From: Pseudocercospora fijiensis CIRAD86
Taxonomy: Eukaryota; Ascomycota; Dothideomycetes; Mycosphaerellales; Mycosphaerellaceae
Assembly: GCF_000340215.1 (NCBI RefSeq)
Contig: NW_006921545.1
Location: 463,522-527,521 of the forward strand
Direction: 5' to 3'
Length of the DNA stretch: 64,000 nt
Below the pieces are notes generated by a model that worked only from the letters and a program-made list of their open reading frames with translations, ran no database searches and had not been told where the DNA came from. Positions within the stretch are counted from its first letter, which is position 1; every line of letters begins with the position of its first letter. Below, piece after piece: positions 1-10,935 of this stretch. Both the position numbers and the translations under genes were made by a program.

Positions 1-547
1 TAGATTGACCGTAGAAGTTATAGACAATTACTAGTTAACCTTTAAGTCGAGAAGTCGTATAACGGTGTAATGCCCCCTCTATAAAGAACTTCTAGAATGT
101 GTCCGTTCGCTCCTTACTCCCCTATCGCATCGAGTACTTCCGGAGTTTACACTCCTTCGAACGTAAGTATAAAGGGAACTATATCTTATAGACCTATTAA
201 TTGAACTGCTCTATATACTCGGGTTTCTAAAGATACGCCTAGCTAGCCTTTTCGAAGATTTCCGGGTTAATACTCGATGTTCTTATGTCTCCGAACAACC
301 TTCTACTTAGACTCCGTAAAGGTAAGGACTAGGTAGTAGTACCCTATAATGAATTCCTACTACTAGGATTCGGAGAGGATGAATCTAGCCCTAATCGTCG
401 TCTAGGACTCGATAGGCTCGAAGGTAAGTATGCGACCTCCTCTCGACGTTGTCGCAATCTCGCTCGTATACTAGACTGTTTCGACTGTCGTCTCGTTGTT
501 ACCCTTCCTAGTATAGCGCCTAGTATATAGACAATGTCGGTCGGCAT
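1..547 (-). pseudogene. hAT transposase gene, 5' part (copy A)
   Basis: This is the minus-strand start of the transposase locus and corresponds to 41095-41640 in copy C. The first 67 codons from ATG at 547 are open and rich in Arg, Ser and Gln. The reading then moves to another frame, so an intron or frameshift is likely. In copy C the start codon has become ATA, so copy A preserves the more ancestral start. The catalytic and dimerisation parts lie beyond the window edge. The call rests on synteny with copy C, not on motifs visible here. Confidence 0.55.
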
Positions 548-799
548 GTTTTAAGGTTTCGTACGGTAAGGTAAGGACTTAGGAGTAGTAGATGTATACT
601 AGTAGCTATAGAGAAACACCCTTTCTTTTATAGCATCGTATCGTTAGGAACAGCTAGGCAGTAAATAGCTAGCTACCTTTTTTTTTTGTTTCCTAGCTAC
701 CCAACTACTAGATTTTTTTTCCTAGCTACCCTAGCCAGCCTAACTACCAGAATTTCTTTCCTAGCTACCCTAACTACCTGAATTTTGCCTTCTATACGG

Positions 800-2170
800 C
801 GGCTCTCTCCTACTAACGGAACCGAGCTACTATACCTAACGAATCTAAGCTCGTTTTTAGTCTTAATCTATCCTCTTTCGGTATAAGACACTCGACAAGC
901 AAATGCTTAGGCCGAGTCTAACTACGAAACCTAAGACTAACTAATAGCTCTATTAACCAATCCTAATCCTCGAACTCCTTCCGCTTCTTAGTAAAGACCT
1001 TAAAGAGCGCTCGAGCTTCTTCGGGTGCCTACGGAGTAGTCGAGATAAAGCCGTATCGCTAAAATAGGTAATCCTTCGGAGGCTTATATAGAGATTTAGA
1101 GAATTCTAACGCTAACCTATCCCACTAGCAGCTTAGATTCCGGATACAAGCCCTCTCTGCCTTAGTAAAGATTTCATGTAGCAGTAGCACTCTGCCTTCG
1201 AGAAACGCTTTCTGTTTAACTGTTAGTATCTGCCGGCTACGAACGCCGGCTATATATGCCGAGCATAGAATAATTACCTGTACCCCTTCCTCCTGCAGTA
1301 ACACTTCTACCGTCCCTAGATACCTAGCCCCGATCGCATTAATCGCAAGCTACTTTGCCTTTATAGACGCAAAGGCTTCGCTCTAATACTAATAAAGAAA
1401 CTTCTACTCTATATCGAGGATATAAAGACGACTAGTCTCGATTCCAATCCTTGCTAGCTTTTCGTAGTAGCTTTAACTATAATTTTCTAGATTGATAGGA
1501 CTTATACCTTAGCCCTTTACTAGTATCTCGTCTCTTTAACTGTGCTCGATCTACTCCTAGCGCTTATCGTCTATAGCGTTAGGCCCTAAGACTGTACCTG
1601 TTACTAGATCGACGTATAGTATCTCCTCGCTTTTTTTAGTTCCTTTATTCGTAGTATTAAGCTCTGTCGCGGTATCCTAAACTCTAGCATTGTTATTCTC
1701 GGCTATCTAAACATCTCCGTTACTATCGGTCGTATCGATAGAGGTAGCGACTACAGGTCTGAATGCTATTAGTTAACGTATCAAAGAAAAATATACCGGC
1801 TACAGCTGCCGGCTACGGCTGCCGGCTATAGCTACTAGCTACGGCCGCTAGCTAGATTGACTTACGCTGCTGGAACTTTACGCTCGAAAACTGGCCGCAA
1901 TTCTTTCCTCCTCTTAGCCTTCTCTTAGGTTATCTTCTTATTCCAACCTTCACTTTTTTCTATAGGCGCTAGCTATCGATAGAATGCCTTATTCCGCGCC
2001 TTTCTTCTCTTATCCTTAGCTCTTTTATCCTTATCTATCTTGTCCTTTCTCTCGCGGTCTCGTACGGAATTCTTCTTCGTAGAGTACTCCTCTTTAGTCT
2101 TACGCTTTTTGGTTAGACGCTTAGGCAAAACAAACTCGCGGTCTTTAGTTCTATCTTCTGTTTAGCGCGC
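800..2170 (-). pseudogene. hAT cargo gene X, Lys/Arg-rich protein of unknown function (copy A)
   Basis: On the minus strand a long RIP-broken frame begins near 2170 with a very basic region (motifs such as KRLTKKRKTKEEYS and DKDKRAKDKRRKARNK), which resembles a nuclear-localisation or DNA/RNA-binding tail. A CCGGC-rich spacer near 1795-1850, possibly an intron, separates this from a second, more globular part of about 300 residues containing VDLVTGTVLGPNAIDDKR and further on YKPPKDYLF. Stops fall where Gln or Trp are expected. The same two-part gene is at 39500-40860 in copy C, so it is a regular component of the element and not a random passenger. I do not recognise the family. It could be an accessory transposition protein or captured host cargo. 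Confidence 0.5.
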
Positions 2171-2335
2171 GGCGCGCTTCTCTCTTACTATTATAAGGGA
2201 AAGGGGCGGGGGCGCAGCGTATAGTAGTTGTTGTCGGTATAGGTATAGAGGAAGAAGTTGAAAGTATAAGAATATCGCGAAGCCCTAATTGTTGCCGCCT
2301 ACGTAACGTTATATAGGTAAGCTTTCGCAACTACG

Positions 2336-2640
2336 GCAACTACGCCCCGGCAACAGCAACTACGCCCTAGCAACGGCAACTACGCCCTAGCAACGGCAAC
2401 CACGCCCTAGCAACGGTAATAAAGCGTAGTAAATACAACCTAGTAACTATTATAGCCGGCAATCGTAGCCGGCAGTCGAATAAGAGTGTCCTTGTAGCAA
2501 AACCACGCCCTAGCAACGGCAACTACGCCCTAGCAACGGCAAAAGAGCGTAGTAAATGTAACAGAGTTACTATTATAGCCGGCAATCGTAGCCGGCAGTC
2601 GAATAAGAGTGTCCTTATAGTAAAACTAATACAGTCTCTG
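2336..2640. repeat. hAT subterminal ~20-bp direct repeats (copy A)
   Basis: This region holds repeated units of the form CAACTACGCCCTAGCAACGG, interrupted by a longer duplicated block that contains a CCGGC pair and a GTAGTAAAT stretch. The same arrangement is mirrored at 39090-39345 in copy C. Arrays of this kind close to a hAT terminus are typical transposase-binding regions, and that role is inferred from position only. Confidence 0.7.
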
Positions 2641-2741
2641 GTTCAAACTAGGAATCTATATAGTTCGAAAAAACCAAACCGGAACTAGGGAGCTGGTTCG
2701 CCGCCAAGAAACCAAACCATATACGTTTGGTAGTTCGGAAA

Positions 2742-2761
2742 CCGAACCACTGCGGGGTCTA
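2742..2761 (-). repeat. hAT terminal inverted repeat, copy A
   Basis: On the minus strand it reads TAGACCCCGCAGTGGTTCGG, followed inward by the small palindrome TTCGGTTTCCGAA. The next 8 bases outside (2762-2769, TTCCTACG) are the expected target-duplicate position, but the partner end is off-window. Confidence 0.8.
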
Positions 2762-5700
2762 TTCCTACGTAGGTTTATAATACCTACTCTATTTTATAAG
2801 CGCTTCTCGTCCTCTATCCTATCTCTTTTTCCGGGCGTATAGGCTTTCTTCGACTTACTATTCCTCGTACGTCTCGAATAAAATAGGGTCTAGCTATTCG
2901 TCGTCGATTCCCTAATCTAGTAGAGGGTCTCTACTCGCTAGTCTTAGAAGGTCGATATAGAATACCTAATAAATATTACTAGAAATCCTAGAAAGTCGTA
3001 TTAATACTAGTAATAATACTTCTTCGACCGTATATATAGCGTATTTCAAGTCGAGGCTCTTCTTAGGCCTATCGGTTTAGTAATTTATTAGGTCGAGCTA
3101 GACCTTATCTCCGACTCGATATACTAGAGCTAGGGTCCTAGTTTTGTTTGCGTTATCCTCCTATTTTTACGCTACTTCCGCTATCTATACTTAATATAGG
3201 TCTAAGATTTTCTTAATTTTATCTATAAATTCCTCCCCTTATTTAACCGCGTTTAACCGCCGGTCGATAGCTAGGTTCTCTTCTAGCGCTACGAGGAACG
3301 TAGACTCGTAACTATAAGTCGTAAAGAAAGAGCTTATTCCTAATCCCGCTTAGTATCTCCTATTAAACGTAAAATCCGGCGTAGGTAGCTATTAGTTCTA
3401 GTCGGACTATATTTAGTTAATATAGTTCCGAAGATAAGCTTATATATCCTAATTTACGTATTCCGGACCTCCGTCGGTTTATAGGTAGTAAGCGGAGCTT
3501 AGCCTCTATTTTACGCTAAGGAGGCAATATATATCTTTCTAGAATATACTCGTCTAATTCGTACCTCTATCGCTAGTAATCGCTTAGGGTAGTCCGTAAT
3601 ACCTAACCTAGTATCTAGGAATAAAACTACGTATTTCTCCGCTATTATAGAGGGAGTACCGTTTAGGGCAATCTACTTACTAAAGCGGTCCTTAATTACT
3701 TAGAGATAGTAGTTTCCGTCGGACTCAGGTAGGTTAGTTATAAAGTCTATCGAGATCTCTTAGAAGAAATAGTCGGGAACCGGTAGTAGTTTTAGGAGGC
3801 TATATTTATATTCTCTCTATACTTTATTACGTCTATAATAGTTATAGTTTCGTAGGAATTGTCGTACCTATTTTAACTATAGCGGCTAGTAAAAGTCGCG
3901 ACCTAGTATAGAAGCGGTAGAATCCCGGCCTAGGTAGCCGTAAAGCGGTAAGTCGTAGATCGACTAGATAATCTTCGTACGTAATATATCCTACTAGAGT
4001 TCTTTAGTTTCTATATACTTATATTCGGCCTCCGTTATAGCTAGTACTCCTAGAACCTAGAGCTCACTACGATAGCGGAGGAACCCCTTAGGGTCTATCG
4101 TATAGTCTCTAATCTAAATCTTCGCTTTAATTTCCGGCTATAATATTATAGATTCCTCCTAGACTTTCCGTAGTACCGTCTAGTATACCGTATCTTTCTC
4201 GACTATACCTTTCTATAGTTCGTTTATTTCTAGGTCCTAGAATAGTTTAGCGTATCCCGGTAGGGGTTACGCGGGCTCCGTCTCGTTCTCGAGTAGAGAT
4301 AACGGGCTCGCCTTAGATATACGTAGGAAGTTTCGAATCGTAGCGCTAGAGATTTATACGTTTTCCGGCTAGTTTAGAGAGAGATCCGGTTCTAGAAATC
4401 TTCGGAACCTCGAAAGCTTATCGTCTTAGCCTAACGTATTTTATTCTCTCTTTAATAAGGTATTCGGAAGGATTACCTCGACTCCCGGCCGGTAGACTAG
4501 GGTAAACTAGTATTTAGCTAGTTCTTCCTACTATCGGATCTATCTCTCGAATAGTTAGCGCTTTACTATAAAGTACTCTAGGTTCTTATAGTCCGTATAA
4601 ATCGTAAAGGGACTATATAACTTTAGCTCGGAATCTTAAAGCTTAATACTAGATATAACTACGAGCATTTCTTTATCGTAAATATTATAGTTAATCTCTG
4701 CCTTATTTAGTTTCTTCGAAAAGAAGCCTACCGGTCGTCGGATTGCGGCCCTTTCTTAGATAAGAGCGCCTCTAATCGCGAACCCGCTATAATCTCTATC
4801 GAGGAAGGTCGGAAGGGACGGGTCCTACTAGGCAAGTACCGGGATACGGTAGAATTTATCCTTTAGCGTCTCGAACGCCTTATCCTACTTCTTTCTCTAG
4901 GAGAATAGGGTACCCTTCCTAGTAAGCGCGGTTAATAGTATAGAGATCTTAGAGTAGTTTAGTACGAATATACGGTAGTAGTTCGTAAATCCTAAGAATT
5001 AATAAACTTCCTTCTAGGTCTTAGGTACTACTTACTTTTATACGGCTTCTACCTTTTCGGAGCTAGCTAATATCCCTCCTCTATCGGTACAGATAATAAA
5101 TCCTAGATACTTAATCTTTTTCTAGGCGAACTCGATCTTTTTTAAATCTAGATAAGGGCCTCTATCCTAAAGCTTCTTAAGAACGGTCCTTATCTTATAG
5201 AAATAGTTTTCCCTCGTACCGCTCGAGTAGATTACTATATCGTCTATATACGCCGATACGAAATCGTCTAGAGACTCCTATAGAGTAGTATTAATATACT
5301 ATTAAAATATTACCGGGGCTACGGATAAACTAAAAGGATATCCTAACTCCTCGAATAAACTGAGTCTAGTACGGAAGGCCGTTTTATACTCGTATCCTTT
5401 TGCTATTCCGATCTTATAAAAGGCCGAGACTACGTTAACCTTAGTTAACTATCGGGCTTCCGTTAGGTTCCTTATAGTATCCGGGATTAGTAGAAGGGGA
5501 TATCTATCGTATTTCGTAAGAGCGTTAACCGCCCTATAGTCGTAGTAGAACCGGAGTCCTCCCCTAGGTTTCTTAATAGATAGTATAGGCGCCGCCGCTT
5601 CGGAGTTCGTAGGTCTTATAAATCCCTTCTATAAGAGCTCGTCGAGTAACGTTTCTAAGACTAGGAGCTCTTATTTCGATATACTATAAAGCGGTCTCTA

Positions 5701-7010
5701 GGGGAGCTATAGCTAGGACCTATCTAGTTTCTTATAGAGTTCTATCGTATAATCGATACTAGGATAGTAGGGCGCTAACTTATCGGCTTCTCTTTAATAA
5801 AATAGCGTAGCTATATCGCAAACCTTAGAGAGTAGTTTCTTTTTTAGTTCCTCGATCGTCGGATATTCTTTCGTCTTTAGAGCCTTCTTAATATCCTCGG
5901 CAATTGTCGCGGTAAGTAGCCTTCTTATAGCGTCGATCGTAGTAATATTTCCGTACTCGTCGAATTCCCGGTAATAGTACCCCTTTTTAACCTTATACCG
6001 AGCCCTCCTATAGTAGTACTATCGCTTCTTAGGCGCGGTCCTAAACTTATTATATACCTTCTATAGGGTCTCTAAGATAAGTAGGAAAGCTAATCCTAGT
6101 ACGACGTAAGTATATACTATCTATAGGAACCCGTTAATATCTATTTAGAAGGCGACGACTCTAATAATTTATAGGTTCTATATTATAGACGAGGCTCCCT
6201 TTACTTCTCGGAATTTATAGCTAATATAGCTAAGCCCGAGGCCTTTAGCTAGGCTAGCGTTAATTATAGCGTAGTACTAGTATTCTTCGTCGATAAGAGT
6301 AGAAGTACCGACGTTATTTTCGAGAACTATATCGGTATATACTAGGTTCCCGTTTATATCCTTTTTAACTTCTTCCTATTTCTTTATCTATACTTTATCT
6401 ACTCTCGACTCCTAACTATAAGCGAGAGTTACTCTTTTCCCGAGTTAGAACTACCTAAGTCCGACGGTTTTTCCGCGTTCTCTAGTATAGGCTTTCTAGA
6501 GGCAATACTAATCTTAGTAGGCTAAACCGCCGGTATATATAGGCAATCGCGAATATAGTATCCGCTCGCTCTATAGTAGAAGTAGAGCCTTTTCTCCTTA
6601 CGTTTCTCTCTCTTTATAGAGTCGACCTATTTAGCTCTAGACTTCCCTATTATTCCTTATTAGCCTCCGCGGTTCTTTTTATAAAAAGCGTTCGTTTAGA
6701 TAGGGTTTATAACTATATCCCCGTCGGAGTCGACCTTCGAGTTTACTATAGGAGCCGTATAGGGTAGAATAACGACCGTAGGGTTCGCGGTATCTTTCTT
6801 GCTTTCTTACTAGCGTTTAGTAGCCTACTTAAACTAGTCTATCGTCTCGAGGTTTGTTATATATCGCTCGACTTCCTCTATATAGAAGTAGTAATCCTTA
6901 ATTTTAATTATAGCGGCGGTATAGGTCTTAGCCGCGTTCGAGAAGGTATTCTTTAAGTACCCGATTTTAGTATCGTCGGTCTAACGGTCTCCGCTTATAC
7001 TTAGTAGGAG
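2762..7010 (-). pseudogene. Ty3/Gypsy chromovirus retrotransposon, internal part (gag C-end to chromodomain)
   Basis: Read on the minus strand from 7010 to 2762, a RIP-degraded polyprotein appears in canonical Gypsy order. A gag tail carries a CCHC knuckle near 6540-6600 (seen as YFYYRASGYYIRDC, with three ligands turned to Tyr by RIP). A protease-like segment with TLIDEE is near 6240-6300. Reverse transcriptase has an intact YIDDIVIYS box near 5225-5260, and RNase H lies around 4350-4700. Integrase has ISIDFITNLPESDG near 3715-3770. The C-terminal part has RVGDKV, then a chromodomain-like end (EEVEESLYARKKR, then ALIK) at 2770-2890. Both LTRs and the gag start are missing because hAT ends replace them. 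Order and chromodomain place it among chromoviruses. Confidence 0.85.
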
Positions 7011-7369
7011 TAGACCCCGTAGTAGTTCGGGTTAGTTTAGTTTAGTTTACTAAGCCGAAGATCTAGTATAGTTTAGGTTAGTTTACTAGGCACCTATAGG
7101 AGTAGCTAGTTCGAACTATAGAATTTATCGGTTTCTAAGAAGTATAAGAATATATACGTAACTCGAAGCAAGCCCTTTATAAGATACAAGAGTATAGCCG
7201 GTAGCGTAGCCGGCATTTTTTAGTTATATAAAGGTACTTATATACCCCTAAATTAATAGACAATTAGCTAAGGGCACTAACTAATTAAAAGTATATATAT
7301 ATATAAGCTGTTATAGTTAAGTTTAGAAACTATACTTATTAGGTATAAATTTCATCCTTTCGCTCGCTA

Positions 7370-7910
7370 CCCAATTCCCTAACTGCTCGGTAGAATGTTA
7401 TTATCTGGATCTAGGTAGAATTTATCGATTTCCCTAGAAGCCCTCTTTAAGAAGTTCTAACACTTTCCTACTAAACTATTCTCTAATATTAAGTACTAGG
7501 ATATCTCCTCCCTCGGTATCGGTGTAGTGTGTAAAAGTGCTATAAAGTGGCTCTGTGTAACGTTCTGCTAGTATCGGCACAATACACAAAAGTGCTATAA
7601 AGCAGCTCTATATAACGTTCTACTAGTTACTCGCTATACTAAGGCCGAAAGCTAGTTCGTTCCTTAGAACTCTTAGTTATTTAGTAGATATAAATAGTAG
7701 GGCAGGTAGTAACTTCGTATTATATAAGGAGGTAGAGGCTACTATAGAGGAGTCTTTTAACCTATAGAAGATAGTAAAAGATATAGAGGCAGCTATAGGT
7801 CTAGGTACCTAGTTAAATTTCTAGTAGGTAGAGTTACGAAGACGGGTATATAATATAGTCTAGAAAACAGGAATAATACCTATAACTAGGAGTATCAGGC
7901 TCTTAAACCT
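7370..7910 (+). pseudogene. hAT cargo gene Y, unknown (copy B)
   Basis: This is the plus-strand counterpart of the minus-strand gene at 53650-54200 in copy C. The clearest part reads VEATIEESFNL followed, after a RIP stop, by KIVKDIEAA around 7720-7800. Stops correspond to Gln or Trp. It lies just inside the right terminus and is transcribed away from it, convergent with the histone genes. No family was recognised. The regular codon pattern and conservation in both copies argue that it was a real gene. Confidence 0.4.
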
Positions 7911-8029
7911 TCCTCCTTTTTCCCTATTTTCTTTTTATAAAAATCTAAACTAATACAAATCAACTAGAATGTCTATCTTCTTTTAGTTCTTTAAAAGACA
8001 TACTAGCGTAGCCGGCCTTTTTACTCCTT

Positions 8030-8890
8030 AGTACTAACGGGATTTTCGAAGACTTCTATTCCGTATAGCTAATAAAGCATACTATACTATATATATATAC
8101 TTAGAGAGTATTTAGAGCGCGGTATATAGCGCCGTATAATAGCGGCTTATTTCGTATATAGAAAAGCTTATAGATAATACTAAGAATATCCTTCCTACTA
8201 GAATATCTATCCTACCTAGTACTATCTCGAATATAGACATTCTAGCCTTTTAGAATCTAATCGAGGGCTTTAAAATCCTTATCTATAATCGTAATACGCT
8301 TCGCGTAGATAGCTATAAGGTTAATCGCTAAGATAGTATTAGTATAGTTCGAAAAGAGATAGAAGAGAAATATATATTCGAAGATACGAACTAGGTAGGC
8401 TTCTATAGCCTCTTAAAGGGCGTCTAGTACGGAGGCCTAGAAGCGAAGGTCTAGTATATAATACTAGGCAATTTCGCGAATAAGTCGTCGGAAAGGAGCT
8501 TTATAGAGTAGGAGATTATAGTCCTTCTAATACTTCCGAATCTTACGAAGGGCTATAGCTAAAGAAGGATTAGTAAAAAAGTAGTAAGAATACCGGCTAC
8601 GCTACCGGCTATAAATAGGACTTACTTCCTAGGCGCTATCGACGCTTCGTACGATTATTGCTACTAGTAGTAGAAGCGCTAGTCGTCGTCTTACGTAGAG
8701 CCTTGCTCGCGACGCCCTTTCTAGTACTAGAGCTAGCGGTAGTAGTAGCAGCCTTCTTACGTTAATTCACTATACTCGTTCTACTACTTCCGGTCTTATT
8801 ACGACCCGTAGAAGTAGTAGGTCCCTTCTTACGAGGCGTCGTATCTTAGTTAAGTAGACTCGGTATTATAAAAGCCGTCGAATTAATAAA
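8030..8890 (-). pseudogene. Histone H3-like gene 2 of the hAT element (copy B, no Copia insertion)
   Basis: Minus-strand copy of the gene described at 46840-53523, here uninterrupted. Exon 1 (basic tail) ends at 8626. Intron 1 runs 8625-8559 with donor GTAAGT and acceptor TTTAG. Exon 2 runs 8558-8376 and gives the RPGT(V/I)ALRK start of the H3 histone fold and most of its helices. Intron 2 is 8375-8328 with donor G lost to RIP. Exon 3 follows from 8327. Intron 1 is 67 bp here against 91 bp in copy C because it carries fewer CCGGC repeats. Stops sit at Gln codons conserved in H3. The protein would be a nucleosomal or centromeric-type H3 variant; this copy is dead. Confidence 0.8.
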
Positions 8891-9395
8891 AAAAGTGCGT
8901 TACGAAGGTATACGAAGGCGCGCGCGGAGCGAAGGTATTATAGTAGTAGTAGATATAGAGCGTAGAGATATAGGGATCGATACGAAGGTTAAATATAGCG
9001 AGAGAGGTAGTATCGCGGTATCGCTAGGCAATAGAGTAAGCGTCGCGTAAGCCTATATTATAGTAACGTTAGAGTAAGGAAAGAAGGTAGGTACGCCTAA
9101 AAAAGGCAGGTACGGCAAACTTTGAAATATAGCCGGTATATATAGCCGGTATAGTAATAGGCGAAAGCCTCCTTTTAATAAATAGCCGGCGTAATAATAG
9201 TATCCTACTATAGTGTAGATATTCTTTAGTAATTCCCTTACTAGCTATAGTAATCTTCTAAGTAACCTAGGCCTATTACTAGGAAATATAAGAAATATTA
9301 GGTAGGCTATACTAAACAAGCTAGTTATTTAGTAGGAAAAGGCCTACTACCGTCTCTATATACCGGCTACGAGTACCGGCTATCGCTCTAAATTT

Positions 9396-10005
9396 AACTC
9401 CGCCCTATCTCGGAGGCTAAGGTACTAAGCGGAAACCCTATAGCTTATATTTACTCGGTTATCGCGGAGCGCTTATAGGTAAGGTATTAGAAAAGAGTAG
9501 AAAAGGTACGAGAAGAGTATCCTAGGATATAGGTTATAAGTAAATAAGAGTAGCACGCCTAGTTAATTATTTAGTACGTTACTCTATACGACTAAGAGCC
9601 TATATTAACTCGCGCTTCGCTTATAAGATCTCGACTCTACTAATATACTATTAATCTCCTCCTCGGTCGCTATCTTAATTCTTCTCCGAGTTACCGGACT
9701 TAGTACTTATCTATCGCTATATAATAGCGCTACGTATTATAGAGAATTAACTCCGCCGTATCTCGAAGGCTAAGATACCGAGCGGAAATCCTATAGCTTA
9801 TATTTACTTAGTTATCGCGGAGCGATTATAGGTAAGGTATTAGAAAAGAGTATAAAAAGTACGAGAAGAGCATCCTAGGGTATAGGTCGTAAGTAAATAA
9901 GAGTAGTACGCCTAGTTATTTATATAGTACGTTACTCTAAATAACTAAGAGCCTATAGTATCTCGTGCTTCTCTCGTTAAAGTTTCTCTCTCCTAGGCTT
10001 ACTAT
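9396..10005. repeat. 353-bp direct duplication inside hAT copy B
   Basis: The unit beginning AACTCCGCC at 9396 recurs at 9749 with RIP-type differences. The second unit runs to about 10005. The corresponding pair in copy C is at 45601 and 45962 with a 361-bp period. The duplication therefore predates the spread of this subfamily. It lies between the two histone-like genes. Confidence 0.75.
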
Positions 10006-10335
10006 CTACCTCGTAGTATAGAGGATTAAAGTGCTAATACTAAAGAATCTCCTTATAGTTAGGATACTAGAGCTCCTTAGAACCTTTGTATTTTAGGTCT
10101 AAATAGAGATATATTATAAACGTTCTATCGCCTATTCGCTTACTATCCGCTAGGTTGCGATATACGAAGAAACTAATCTAAATATAGCTCGTCTCTATAA
10201 TAGCTAGGTAAATATAGAGCGCTAGGTTTCTACTTCGTACCTTAGATTTAGGGACGGCGCGGAGATAAAATTAGAAATATAGCTAGTACCTATAGCCGGT
10301 AAAGGGATACGAAAATAGGCCTCCTCCTAGGTTAA

Positions 10336-10926
10336 TCTAAGGACTAAATACAAATTCTAACTAATCCGCTATAAACCGACGCTAAACTTTAGCTAGAAGC
10401 TATATATCTTTTTTTTAAAGAGTAACCCGCTTCGTATAGATAGTTAGGAGGTTTAAAAGCCTAAGCTCGGTTACGAGCAATGCCTCCGTAGCTTCCTAAA
10501 GAGTACTAATTGCCTTAGCTGTAAATCGTATACTAGACTAAAAATCTAATATAATTTCTTAGACGAGTCCCTAGAAGGGAGTATTAGGGATTAAAAGCTC
10601 GGTCCCTCTTTTGTTCTAGAATAGCCGGATCTAGTAAAGGGTAATAGTACCTAGTTTAAAGCGCCGCTTCTTTATCGTCGAGTCCTACCTTATACCCTTT
10701 TTCTTAATAGAAAGATAACTTTTCTTCGCGATAGCCTTCGTCCGTCTACTCTTTTTAGCCTTCTCCTATCTACTTAAAGTGTTTTTATTTTTCCGTACTA
10801 TTTTCCGAGGAATCCCCTTCCTTCGTATATACTATAGAGAGTCTTACTCTTCCGATATCTCGTTCTCGCTATAGTCTCCCTATATTTAGCTTGCTTTACC
10901 CTTGCCTTTTAGACTCTAAAGATATT
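10336..10926 (-). pseudogene. Histone H3-like gene 1 of the hAT element (copy B, 5'-truncated)
   Basis: Minus-strand counterpart of 44568-45233. The Lys-rich tail and the whole histone fold are recognisable, including the segment KKRRFKLGT near 10645-10680 (Pro to Leu is a RIP-type CCA to CTA change), and the helices after it. About the first 24 codons are lost at the truncation point near 10926. Internal stops coincide with those of copy C at conserved Gln positions, and there are extra RIP differences between the copies. Confidence 0.75.
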
Positions 10927-10935
10927 ATTATTATA

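Larger units (their letters stand above)
1..2761 (-). mobile_element. hAT-type DNA transposon, copy A (left-end part)
   Basis: This stretch is an inverted copy of 38888-41650, as shown by matching it base by base with the reverse complement of hAT copy C. It ends at 2761 with the terminal sequence read on the minus strand as TAGACCCCGCAGTGGTTCGG, which differs from copy C only at RIP-type positions (CA to TA, TG to TA). The element runs off the left edge of the window, so its other end and its target duplication cannot be checked. It lies next to a Gypsy chromodomain that it interrupts. Contents on the minus strand are the subterminal repeats, gene X and the start of the transposase gene. Confidence 0.85.
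7011..10926 (-). mobile_element. hAT-type DNA transposon, copy B (right-end part, truncated)
   Basis: It starts with TAGACCCCGTAGTAGTTCGG and is the reverse complement of copy C from 54537 inward, down to about 44640, but without the Copia insertion. Homology stops abruptly near 10926, where a Gypsy LTR begins, so transposase, gene X and the left end are absent. The bases before the terminus (7003-7010, AGTAGGAG) have no partner. RIP is stronger than in copy C at several sites: a TGTGTG tract at 54249 in copy C is TATATA here. It contains gene Y, both histone H3-like genes, and a 353-bp direct duplication. Confidence 0.85.

Noticed and set aside
2762..7010. The two hAT termini at 2761 and 7011 considered as the ends of one element
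   Set aside because: Their flanking 8-mers differ (TTCCTACG and AGTAGGAG), the termini face outward from the Gypsy, and their contents match opposite ends of copy C. They are separate insertions.
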